A DNA stretch of 64,000 nucleotides from Cycas panzhihuaensis. Taxonomy: Eukaryota; Cycadophyta. This document shows positions 34,085 to 45,168 of the stretch, in pieces (within the stretch, counting starts at the first letter, position 1; every line of letters starts with the position of its first letter). Where the stretch lies: contig CM041465.1 in assembly GCA_023213395.1 (NCBI GenBank), forward strand, positions 143,971,741-144,035,740. The letters run 5' to 3'. The notes under the pieces were generated by a model. It made no database searches, was not told the DNA's origin, and worked only from the letters and a program-made list of their open reading frames with translations. A program made the position numbers and the translations under genes.

Positions 34085-35310
34085 TTAGTTAACAATATGA
34101 AGGTCAAACTCTTGAAGCAGGATGGCCCAATGACCAGTCCTACCTGTCAAGTCTAAACTAGTAAGTAAATATCGCAAGGGATTAGACTGGACGATCACCT
34201 TGGTAGTGTTACCAAGCAAGTAATGTCTAAACTTCTTGGTCATATGGACCAAGGAGAGATATTCCTTCTCAGCATGAGAGTAATTAATTTTGGTAGCCAT
34301 GAGGGTGTGGCTGATAAAGTAAATGGCTCTCTCGACTCCTGAGTCTTCCTCCTAATCCAACATAACACCCAGGGACTCGTCAGTCACTAAGGTATAAAGA
34401 ATAAAGGGCCTATCAAAATAAGGGGGCACTAATGTAGGAGCAGAAGCAAGGGCTCTATTGAGTCCTTCAAAAGCTTATTGGACCTTATCAAACCAAACAA
34501 ACAGGGCTCCCTTCTTCAATAGGTTGGTTAAGGGTTTAGCGCTTATGGCGAAATCTACAAGGAAGTGCCTGAGGAAACCAAGCCTACCTAGGAACTACTT
34601 GATCTGTCATTGGGTCCTAGGAGGTGACATATCAAGGATTGCCTTGACTTTGTTAAGGTCAATATGGATTCCCTATTTTGACACAAGAAATCCAAGGAGT
34701 TTGCCCAAAGTGACAGCAAACACACACTTGAGTGGGTTTAGGCTAACATGATACTTGCAGCATCGTGTGAAGATAGCCTATAAGTCAGAGGGATGATGGG
34801 CCCTAACACATGAGAGACCCATCATATCATCCATGAAAACCTCTAATGTGTTATCAATGAGGTCATGGAAGATGAAATGCATCATTTTTTTATAAGTAGC
34901 ACCTACATTTTTAAGACCGAAGGGCATTGGCTTGTAGGCAAAGGTACCCCACGGGGTGGTGAAGACCATCTTATGGCAGTCTTCAGGAGATATTTGGATC
35001 TAGTAGTAGCCAGAGAATCTATCCATCAAGGATATAACTTCAAATCTAGTGGTTCGATCAATGATTTGATCGATAAAGGGGAGTGGAAAATTGTCCTTAG
35101 GACAAGCATTGTTGATATCACAGAAATCAACGCATATGCAAATGGTCCCATTCTTTTTAACAATGGGAACAATGTTGGATACCCACTTGGGGTAATCGAT
35201 AGAAGTGATAAGTCCAGCATTCAACAACTTCTTGACCTCCATCTTAACGGCGGCTAAGAGCTTAGGGTAAAGAGGACACTGCTTCTAGCGCACAGGACGG
35301 GCACCAGGAA
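34085..35310 (-). pseudogene. Tat-type reverse transcriptase and RNase H
   Basis: The frame 35000-35242 has MEVKKLLNAGLITSIDYPKW, NIVPIVKKNGTICICVDFCD and NNACPKDNFPLPFIDQIID. The frame 34778-34969 has TTPWGTFAYKPMPFGLKNVG, ATYKKMMHFIFHDLI and the catalytic block VFMDDMM. The frame 34085-34300 has NYSHAEKEYLSLVHMTKKFR and NPLRYLLTSLDLTGRTGHWA, the RNase H end. Order, spacing and wording (KNxGATY, CPKDNFPLP) are those of Tat RT. Stops and shifts separate the three parts. Upstream (35243-35700) a linker with EFQDVFAWDYPDMKGIDPSI is readable. Confidence 0.85.
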
Positions 35311-36472
35311 TGGTAGTGAGATTATGAGTGACAATGGAGGGGTCAATTCCCTTCATGTCAGGATAATCCCATGCAAAGACATCTTGGAACTCCTAGAACA
35401 AAAGGGAATACTCCCTTACCTCATTAGGAGAGCATTCCATCCCAACCTTAATGACCTTGCCAGGGGCCAAGACTATGTCTTGAGTTGCCCCCATACACAT
35501 GGTATTCTCCTCCCCAAAATGGAGAGGGGCAAGGTCAATGGGAAGAGATGGAATAGGGGATGGGATTGGGTTAGTGAGAGTGGACCCAATCACAAGGATC
35601 TTCTGGTGGCCAAGCCTATGGTGACCAGAAGGAAAGTTGGGCGCGGAGCCCACTAAGTGCTCAAGCAAGGCTTCATCATCTTCAAAGTAATCCACCCCAT
35701 GGATGACCTTACTTCGAATAGATGAAGTGCTAGAGGAAGTAGGAGCAATGGGACTGTGGTGGTCATCAGGTTATCCAACATCCTCAACAGACTCTAAGGG
35801 AGAGTCCAGAAGGGGCTCCTTGGAAGGAGCAAAAGGAAGCTCCTCGAAGCCATCACCTGTGGGGGGTGATGAAGAGGAACGACCAATGATGGATGGGTTA
35901 GAACGTGTGATGATATGTGTCACAAAAGGATGACTAGTCTCACGAATGGGAGGAGTTCCAGGTTGGGACTTAGATCAAGGAGAGTGTATCCTACTAGTGC
36001 AGAGGAAAGAAATGGGGTGAAGATAATCCTCATCCTCATCATGAGACTCATCGTCACTAAACGAGGTGAGGTACTCATAGCTCCCAACACCAATAGGAGC
36101 AAAGCATGTAAGACTAGAAGAAGAAGATGTAAGATCTTCTTCGATATGAGATGGATTGGGTATGCCGATGGAGCAAGCCAAGGCGTGAGTAGAAGGGCCT
36201 TGGCTCGCTTGGTTGACAGGGCAAGTTTGTCTAGTAAGTAAGCGTTCGCGGGAGACAACCTCCATCCGTCTATCATGGACAAATTTAAGTTACCCCCAGT
36301 GGGTCGAACACACAGCTCCCATCTGGTCAAGCCATGGTCAACCCAAGAGAAGGTTGTAGTTGACGTCGATGTTAAGGACTACAATGTTAGTGAGGACAGT
36401 AGTGCCCTCGAGAGTGAGCGAGATCAAGACAGATCCCAATGGGGTCTTTTCGCTACCGTCGTAGCCTTAGCA
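35311..36472 (-). pseudogene. Protease-RT linker region of Tat pol
   Basis: Minus frame 35393-35695 reads MDYFEDDEALLEHLVGSAPN and ends IKVGMECSPNEVREYSLLF, just before the FAWDYPDMKGIDPS motif that precedes RT in Tat elements. The part from 35700 to 36470 is low-complexity Ser/Pro/acidic-rich, and I assign no domain. Confidence 0.5.
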
Positions 36473-36918
36473 TCACCATGGAATAGGTTCCAAGGTGGAA
36501 ATACCAAGCTCTTGCATAACACACAAGGGCATGGCATTCACGAAAGAACCATTGTCAACAACGGTCCTTCGTAGGGTACAGTCAGGTGTGTTAATGGTGA
36601 TAGTGAACGGGAAGTTCCATTGTTGTTCCCTTTCACATGCAGGGGGGAGGTCTTTAGGGTCAAAATAAATAATAGGCTCATGGCTTTGGGTGACACCCAA
36701 AGCGTGAATAGGCACGTCATTTGACCCTAAAGCTTCCAAAAGGATAGTTCATTATTCGGGACACTCCTCAGAACATCCATCAAGGACATTCCCATAGCGA
36801 TAGTATGGAGCTCGTCAACGATAGAGAAGGGCTTACCCTTCACAGTAGGTTGGGTAAGCGCCCTTCGAAAATTGTAATAACCAGGACACACGGGAATGGC
36901 CTTGGGAAAAAGCGACAC
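36473..36918 (-). pseudogene. Tat-type aspartic protease
   Basis: Frame 36473-36739 contains PIIYFDPKDLPPACEREQQW, FTITINTPDCTLRRTVVDNG and SFVNAMPLCVMQELGI. The DNGS active site (VDNGSxxN) is common in Tat proteases, which cut the gag-pol polyprotein. It lies between gag and RT as expected. Confidence 0.7.
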
Positions 36919-37584
36919 TTCCGGGGGAGGGTTCTCCGAAAGAGGATCAGAATAAGGAATAGAAGAAGAAGCACCAGCTGCTTCTTTAGCAGCTTAAGAC
37001 CGAGTAAGGGCATAAAAAGGAGTAGCCTCAAGCATTTGGATCACCTTCTTTCCCTTGTTTCAGGACTGCGAAAGTAATGGAGTGCATCGGTGAGAGGAAT
37101 ACGAAGAAGAAGACGAATCCTGGGCGCCCTTCCCTTTATCGCGGGAAGGACGAGAATTTGGTGATCTTCCCCGGTTCTGGTTGTTTTTCGGCTGAGTGTT
37201 ACGATCACATTCCCCGTGTTTGGGGAACGGATCCTTATGGCCTGGTTGGTCTAGGTTAGGCCTTGAGGCCTGTTTGGGGGATGAGTCACGTCAAGGGGCA
37301 TCCCTGGGATGCTGGGCCCTACAACGTGAGTCATCATGGAAACACTCCCCATGAATGGAACACCACTTCTTCTTAAGTGAGGAATCAGGTTTCCTTGCTT
37401 GAGAGGACTAGGCACTACCATTCTTAAGGAGGGAAGCTTGAGTAGCTTGCTAAATTTGTTTGTTAGAAGTTGGGGATGAAAGAGCTTATAATTTGAGTTC
37501 CTTCATCGTACATTCGAATGAACGTATAGTGGATGTAAGCGGATCTAGGGTCTTCTCAGTTGGATGAGAAGAAGGCCTAGAAGA

Positions 37585-39300
37585 TTATTGCGGTTTAGTC
37601 TCTTTAGTTGGAAGTGGTGCCTCACATCGCTGTGAGGGCTTGAGAGGCTTCTTGAGTCCAGCCTGGATCTCAATAGCCTTAAGCGCTAAGCACTTTGTAA
37701 TAGCAAAGTCGCATGTAGTCACCCCTATTTTAAGGACTTCTACATGGACTTCGGGGTGAAGTGCGTTAACGAAGATGTCCCTCTTCAATTCCTTGGGCAA
37801 TGTAGCCTTAGTGGAATAAAGAAGGTCATGGAACCACTGCATAAAGTCACAATTCATTTCATCATGACCTTGTTTGAGTGATAGAAGATATTTCATTCCA
37901 CTTTCAAACGGGCATGCAACATCAAAATAATTGTTGAACTCGTCCACAAGTTGCTGGAACGAGAAAATGGAATGAGTTGTAAGGTGATAAAACCACTTAA
38001 GGGCATCACCTTGTAAAGATCAAGGGAATAGTTTCATCAAGATGTGGTCATAGGCCCAGTAATCAATACACGCCATAGAGAAACTACGGACGTGTTTCAC
38101 TGGGTCTTACGAGGAAGTTCCATCAAATTTAGGAACTTCGGGAGGGTGAGGTGATAAGTTAGTTCTTAACACCTTAACAGATAATGGCGTCGATCTATAA
38201 TCCATGAAGGGGCGTGCCCTTGCATGGACCGTAGGATTGACAGACAGTAATGAGCAAGGAATGGATGGGGGCGGTAAACCCATCCCTCCTTGTGGAAACA
38301 TCCCTTACTAGAAAGGGACTTGAGGATAAGTGCCTTGAAAGGAAGCTAGGTTCCCTTGTGAAGACGCAGCATAAGGGGCTATGCTAGATGGTGGAAAAAG
38401 AGGGTGTGGGACCGAGTTTTGCCCATATGGGCCACCTGTAGGTGGTGCAACCCCATATGGGTGTAGCGGGTCCACCCCATAAGCTGGAAGGTGGTTCCCT
38501 TTACCATGCCCCCAAGGTTGAGAGATATAACCTGAGGGGATGTAAAGAGAAGAACTATTAAGTTGGTTTTGGGGATACATGGGAGCGGGTCCCAAATGAC
38601 CAGTGGTGGTAGTGTTAGTAGAACCTCTAGGCCTACTAGGAAATGCATGTGCCACATTGGGAGGTGGCACATTCGCTTGGCTCAAAAAAGGTATGCTAAC
38701 CCCAAGCTAGGAGAAAGACATACCGCGAGAGGGTCCTGAAAAAACTAGGACCATGACGAGGAATAGAAGGTGTGACATTCATCCCCAAGGTTAGTGTAGG
38801 AATGGAGCGGGACGAATGCGTAGGAATGAAAGGGTTACTGGTTGTGGGAGGTACAGGTGTGGATGAAGAAGGTGGGATAAGAGCGGACGAAGAAGCCGCT
38901 TCACCACACAAGACATCTTCAAACCACCTGGGACACGATTGAAGACAAGCCACTCAAAAGCACTTGCTAATAGCTTTAACCACATTAGTGGGAGGGGTAT
39001 CTACGTGATCATAAGAGGTGGAGGGGACCTCAAATGACGTAGACCCCTCAGGGCGCTCCTCATAAGAATCACCAATAGGGTGGTGAACCTCAAGAGGAGA
39101 TGAGTCTTCTACCATATGAGTAGAAGGATGGATGTCAAGGAGGTGATGCTGATCACCCAGGTAGTAGATAGGATCGTCACCCTCTTAGGTGGATCCTAGA
39201 ATGAATGCAGGGAACTCGTGAGTTCCTAAAGCAAAGGCATGATAGGCCCAATCGGAAGGGTATCCTTCCATGGTCGAATCAGAATCTGATGATGAAAGAG
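37585..39300 (-). pseudogene. Tat-type gag
   Basis: The capsid core is at 37585-38130: PPEVPKFDGTSS, a stop, DPVKHVRSFSMACIDYWAYD, LQGDALKWFYHLTTHSIFSF, LVDEFNNYFDVACP and MKYLLSLKQGHDEMNCDFMQ. This matches Retrotrans_gag of Tat elements (PKFxGxxDPxxHxxxFxxxC...LxGxAxxWYxxL). The N-terminal part (38130-39300) is Pro/Ser/Gly-rich with several stops. Exact start unknown. Confidence 0.75.
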
Positions 39301-39510
39301 GACGATACCTGGGATCTTCTAGCAATGGAGGCAAACCACGTAGGCGACAAGAGAAACGTAGCATACAAAGCTTGCCAACACTTTAGAAGAAGGAAAGAGC
39401 CACAAAGAGTGCACGTTGGGGGCTACCCAATGAAGGAGATAAAGTGGAAGGAACCACTAGAAGGTAGTAATATCAACAAGAAGGGATGAGAACTATCTCC
39501 CTTACTAACA

Positions 39511-39530
39511 AGTCCCCAGTATGGTTGCCA
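39511..39530 (-). other. Probable primer site of Tat element
   Basis: Minus TGGCAACCATACTGGGGACT lies 1 bp from the 5' LTR. It is not the iMet type. A closely similar sequence, TGGCAACCACAGTGGGGAGC, stands on the plus strand at 57971-57990 before another gag of this type. Which tRNA it matches I cannot say. Confidence 0.6.
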
Positions 39531-39531
39531 G

Positions 39532-42273
39532 TGGATGTGCATCTACGGGATAGTCACCTAGCTAAGTAAGAATAGTGAGGATGATTGATAATGGTATCGA
39601 GGGTGTAGATAGAAACCTACAAGCAAAGTGAGTACCACGCAGGGTGCCCCGTGCACCGGAGTGCGAGTTTGGGACCTGTGGATGATACCCAACTACCTGA
39701 GAATGGTTCCCCACCTCAGAGAGAAAGGGGGAAGGTGAGAGAGGTAGCCTGGATAGACTTAGGAGGAAAGTCCTCCCACCCTTGGATGGCCGGAAGGGGA
39801 GGAAGAGGATCCTCAAGGGTTTCCCTATGACAGAGAGAAACAAATGGGAGCAAGGTAGGTAATAGCCTACGGTGCAGCTAGGATCATCTCGGTTACTTGG
39901 CTAAGCAAATAGAGCTGAGAAGAGGAGAAGGGAGTAGGAGCGGACAACAATCCCAAAATCTCCCTTAATGGTTTGACCGAGAAGGTGAGAGTGATATAGC
40001 GTGTGCAAGCAAACAAAATCAAACAAAAGATAAGCCAAAGGGGGCTGAGGATTGAGTTTGCAAGCTGAGGAAAAGGCGAAGAGAAAATTTCCTAAAGCGG
40101 TTTCCTTAAGTGAATGTGGTGTGTAAAGTGCAAATATATAAATGCGAGTAAAGAGGTTAATTTCCTTTTCTCTTTTATGTTTGACCTATTTAACTAATGC
40201 ATAGACCACAACCAAAAGCGTGAAAGGGAAAGCAAGGGCAAGAGAAAGAAGTACATACCTAGGAGGGTAACGTCTGATAGGAGACCTCGTCCACGCACCA
40301 CGCACGTCCTCACCAAGCCCACAGATGATGGAGGGGCTTCCTTACCTTCCCCTTACGAAAGGAAAAAAGAAAGGAAACAAAAGTGAAAGCAAAGAGCAAA
40401 ACAAAAGAAACCTTACTCGGATTCATGTGCTTAACACCTTTGCGAGAGCACCACGGCACCCTGCACATGCACAAACCTATCCCTTCCAAGAAGGGGTTGC
40501 AAGAAACAATCTATGTACATGCAAGTGTATATAAGTGTTGTTAACGTTAGAATGTTAGAGAAAGATAATTACTGCAACAAACTCTACAAACCCTCTCTCA
40601 AACAAGGCTAGACACTAAGTGAAAATGGTACAAGGGAAGCCTCGGGATGGTTAACCCTCTACTAAAATCTCCACACGACTCATAGACACAGTAAAGTAGC
40701 AGGTAAAATCCACTAAGGACAGCCAAAGATGCCAAAGGAAAAAGCAACAAAGTGTTGAGAGGTAAGTGGGATGCAAAGTTGCTATGGGCAGCAATCTGGT
40801 ACCCAAACCCTTGCTAATGAGGACAAGGGGTGCCCAACAATATGGGGGACTCTATGGGGGTCCAAACAAGGGGTGAGCAGGCCTGTAATCAGTGTAGTAA
40901 GTGGCTGCATATGCTGACAATCAAGCATTGGCCTAGGGCTCAAACTCTCCTAATAATCTCAAGAAGAACATAGGATGAGAGAAGAGAAGGTGGGAAGGGA
41001 TTACCCTTGGAGAGAAGGACTAAAAGGGGGGTTGCCTTGCCTTACTCTCTTTACCTAGCCTTAGGGCTCTTCTCTCGCTATCCTCTTGAAGAAAACCAAC
41101 AGAGGCAAGGTGGAGCCAAGGAGCAATAAGCAAGATACAATGGAAAGACAACTTTCTAGTGGTGAAAACTGAAGGAAATGAGCAAATCAAGCAAGAAATG
41201 GGTCTAAATAAGGAGTAACTCACCAAAAAAATAGAAGAAAGGAGTTGGTAAGACCTGCTAAGCAGATGTATGACAAACCTAGGCTTGCTAAGAGTAAGAC
41301 GGAGGGCCCCTGTAGGGGTTTATAGGAGGGCAAATCCAACAGACACCTGAAAGGAGCACTGTTGGGTGAGTTGTGGAGGAATCAGCACCAAAAACACTTA
41401 ATGGAACCTGAAGAGAGGCTTTCCACCATGGAAGCAAAGAGTTGCAGGTGTGTCTTAGCCTGAGATTGCAGGAAACGCATGCCTACAGAAACACCTATGA
41501 CAGAAGGAGCTGGAGAGTAGAAGTTGCAGCAAAAATTGTTGTGTTGTAGAGTAAAAAATGACCTAATAATCCCTTCAAAATGATGAGGGTTTAAATACTT
41601 ATACCCACCCCAACCCTAAGAGGGCGAATAGAGCATGACTAGGGCTAAGGTGGATGTGAGACCACGTGGTAATTTCATGGAAAAAGTGAAAATTACCACG
41701 GTAAATTTTAAAAAATGACTGATGATAGCCGCACCACGGTAAACTTTGTGGTACCGCTAAGTTAGTAGCGGTGCGAGACCAGAAAGCCAAAATGGTAAAA
41801 TTCTAGGTTCTGGGAGCTTTGGGAGACGATTTAAGAGGCCTATGAGGGGCTGGCCCTCCTGTCTAGGTGGTTGAGGCCCGTAAAGCAATCGGAGAGGCAA
41901 GCAAAGCATCGATGAGCAAAGAATCCCAGAATGAGGTGTTAAAAGCTCAAGGTCAAGGCATGAACGAATCATATGGACTAAAAGAGGGAACTAAGATAGC
42001 GTGGAGACAACGCGAAAGGCCATATAGTGCCATGGGGACGCCTACCTTGTAGAGAGGTAGGTCCCACTGGGTCATCATAGACTCACAATACAATAGGCAG
42101 GATGAATAGACAACAAAATGTAAAGTGACCACGCAAAATGAAGCAAACAATCATGTAGAGAGGCAATGCTTCTGCCAACCTTTCCAATGAAATGATGCAA
42201 GTGAAAAGGGAGAATCATACCTGAGCTTACCAGAGTCAATCTATTCGTATCCATTCCCGGCAGCCGGGAAATA
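39532..42273 (-). repeat. 5' LTR of Tat element
   Basis: Partner of 25356-28088, adjoining the primer site. Confidence 0.92.
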
Positions 42274-42278
42274 GTTAC

Positions 42279-44846
42279 TAACTGCTGTAATTGCCAATTA
42301 ACTAGGAACTCCCTTTGTATATGTGGATCAATCAGAGCTGGCAAGAGTAGCTATAAAATGGTCCAACCCCTTGCTCATATAGGAGTGCAAGTAGAAAAGT
42401 GTATAAGTGGCATAAGAGTAGCTTTTAAAAATGTGTCCTACCTCTTGCTAAATAAGATTATCACTTCTTTGGCATCTAATGGCCAAAAATACAATAGGCT
42501 CTATGGCCTCAAATTTATCACATGGGCTAAAAGACGCCTTTTTGGGCTTTATAACATGTCATCATGGGCAAAATAACTAGTAATAAATATTTTTTTATAT
42601 GACTCAAAAATTATAGATGTAGCTTAAATAGTACATGAATGACTCTCTATCTCATACAATAAAGTTTAAAACTCAATGGGTTCTTAAGAGCTAAAAAATT
42701 AAACTTTGGTATGTGTTACCCCCCATTTGGGATATATTATATCAAAAAATATCATGGAACCTCAAGAATTATATAAAAGTGCCTAAAGAAGCTTTTAAAA
42801 AAAAAAAAAAGGAAAGATGAAGATTTGATAGAAACTCTAAACTTTAAGCTAAAAAATCTACATCAAAACAACTCTAAAAAGTATCAAATGACCTGCCAAT
42901 AGAAAGATCTCTCTATTATGAATCCAACGCAATAGACAAGAGAAACATTAAATCCTCCTAGCTCAAGATATCATTAAAAACATGAAGAATGCTCCATAAG
43001 AACTAAAAATTGGGGGCTAGCCCCTTTCATTAGTTGGTTGATGGTCGTATGGGCCCTACAAGTAACTTGATGCTAAGAAGATAAGGAGCTAGGAAGAAAT
43101 TAAAATATATCAAATATAATAAAATATATTTTTAAACTTACAAAAAAATATTAACCCATTTTAATAAACAATCACGTCCACCAAGATTGAATTATACCAA
43201 AAAATATTAATGAAATATTATGAACCCTATTAGGGTTTAATGCCAAAATATGTTTTATCTGTCGCCATGGATAAATAAAGTTGCAGGTCTCTAGAATCAT
43301 GGAGTTTTAGTGTGTGAGGCTTGTATGGGAATTTCTTTGATCAGTGCCATTGATTATGCAAAGGATAACCATTGAACTTATGATTGTAGGGGCATCAATG
43401 GCAATGAAAGGCTACCATGGATAAAACATCTTTCTCTTCATGTGTTGTAGAGAGAGTAGATGGACCATTATGCTCTATATCTTAGGAGCCTGTGATTCTT
43501 TCTAATTTAGATTTCCAGTGCTAAATGACTTGGTGGTAGAGTTGTTTTATAATATGTGATTCTATAAGAGACTAATTTCATCCTCTTTATCTATCAATGA
43601 TTGCATTACTAGTGTTTTTGGCCTTGGTTTTCCATGTTCGAGCAAGGTTATTGGCTATAATGCCTAGTTCTCCCATTCTTTTCTATCACAGAAACATGAT
43701 CCACTACTTCCCTTGTCAATGATCAAAATCTCAGTAGAGTTATTCTAGTTGTGGAGGAAGCTGACGAAAATGTGACGTGGAGAAGCAAGCAGCGCAGAAT
43801 AATAGCACCTGCAATATGACATTGCCCACCAGTAACTATGACTAGTTTCTATATAATTTATCTTCTCTGAGTTTATTTTCTTTAAAACATATTACATACT
43901 ATCATGGCACCAAATCTAATATGCATAAGAAACAAAATCAAATTGTGTGTATGGATCATCCAAAGAGAGTCAAAATGGTATCTTAGCAAATCAAGAGAGA
44001 GTTGGTAGATATATTAATGTAATCTCTTGTGCTAAAAATTTGGAGAGGTATACCATCACCAGTTGGAGGTGAAGACTCAAATTTCATACACTAGTCTCTT
44101 TTATAGTAAGTATCCATTGGTAGCCAATCTTGTTTGGTTTACATACCAACACACAGGGAAGGCAGAGATCCAATCTAATGAGAGGACCACTAATTGCATT
44201 CAGTAAACATGATTTAATAGGGCTTTCTTTATAATCCCTATGACATTATCCTTAGGCTATAAAACCTAGCAGATGGAACAAATATCCCTTTTTCTTTTTC
44301 ATATATAAAACTAATATAGAAATACAACCTGATAAAACTGTTCAACTGTAAAAAAAATCAAAGATGGAGTCATTTTTTGACTTCTGGATAGCCAAAAATA
44401 ACTCACTCAATTATTGTTATCAACTCCATTATAATCTGCCCACTAGAATATAAGGAGATTGCTTTACACCAATTACATATGTGCACAAACTCCTCTTTAT
44501 TGAAAGTAAACAAACTATTTCTATAGGGTGATCAGGCCTACATGAATAGTTGATCTATAGTAGCTTCAAAATACCTTTAATAGCCTCAAGAAGTATAAAT
44601 AATAGAACCTTTGACATTTTTTAATAGCCTCAAAAATAGGCCTTTGAAATAACAAAAAAAGAACCCTAAATATTCAGCAAAAATCCCTCAAGAAATATGC
44701 ACTAGGTTGGATTTTCATAACTTGAAATGAACTTTTAATAGTAGATCATAATATAGGCGTAATACAGGTTCCTCAAAAGAATAACAAGAATGAAGGATAA
44801 TATGTACTAAATATTTATAATAATGCCCTCAAGGATTGAACCTTGG
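42279..44846 (-). other. Main part of internal region A of the tandem element
   Basis: Aligns along its length with 45305-47867 in copy B. No gag or pol motif on either strand. A short plus frame (GLGFPxxSKVIGYxA...) is legible in both copies, but its significance is unclear. Confidence 0.75.
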
Positions 44847-44858
44847 GCTCTGCTACCA
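44847..44858 (-). other. Primer binding site of tandem element, copy A
   Basis: Plus GCTCTGCTACCA, one mismatch to GCTCTGATACCA, directly abutting LTR 2. Confidence 0.85.
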
Positions 44859-45168
44859 TGTTAAGAATTAAAAATGTAATCTATAAATAACATCTAATGA
44901 TGAGTAAAAGATAAATCAATAAAGTAATAGTAAGATAAAGTATGTATACAAATGAACACCATATATGGAGAATTGGCCAAAGCTCAATTAGAGAGAAAAA
45001 AAAAGTATATAGTTCTAATACATGCTCACCATTAGTAAGAGAACCCCATTGGTCAACTTAGAGGTAGCACATATCTCTAGGTAGCTCACAACCTCTAATA
45101 TAAAATTACAAATAAATAAAGAGAGCTTACATATGGGTAATGTATGTAATTAGGTATTACACCCAACA
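44859..45168 (-). repeat. LTR 2 (shared middle LTR) of tandem element
   Basis: 310 bp, TGTTAAGAATT to CACCCAACA. Has a primer site on its left and a purine tract on its right, so it serves both flanking internal regions. Confidence 0.88.

Larger units (their letters stand above)
25356..42273 (-). mobile_element. Tat-lineage Ty3/gypsy retrotransposon, 16.9 kb
   Basis: LTRs at 25356-28088 and 39532-42273 (about 2.73 kb) start TGGATG. Perfect target duplications GTTAC lie at 25351-25355 and 42274-42278. The minus-strand order is primer site, gag, protease, RT, RNase H, integrase. Then come an antisense two-exon gene on the plus strand, a second RNase H on the minus strand, a purine tract and the 3' LTR. 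Integrase and RT wording (WAYRTS, FSLVYGTE, MPFGLKN) fits the Tat lineage. By eye, 38 mismatches occur in the first roughly 450 aligned LTR bases, about 32 of them transitions. The element is visibly richer in G+C than its surroundings. Confidence 0.93.

Noticed and set aside
35865-36330. Overlapping frames on both strands around 35.9-36.3 kb as new genes
   Set aside because: Low-complexity linker of Tat pol. Open frames on both strands reflect composition, and no motif was seen.
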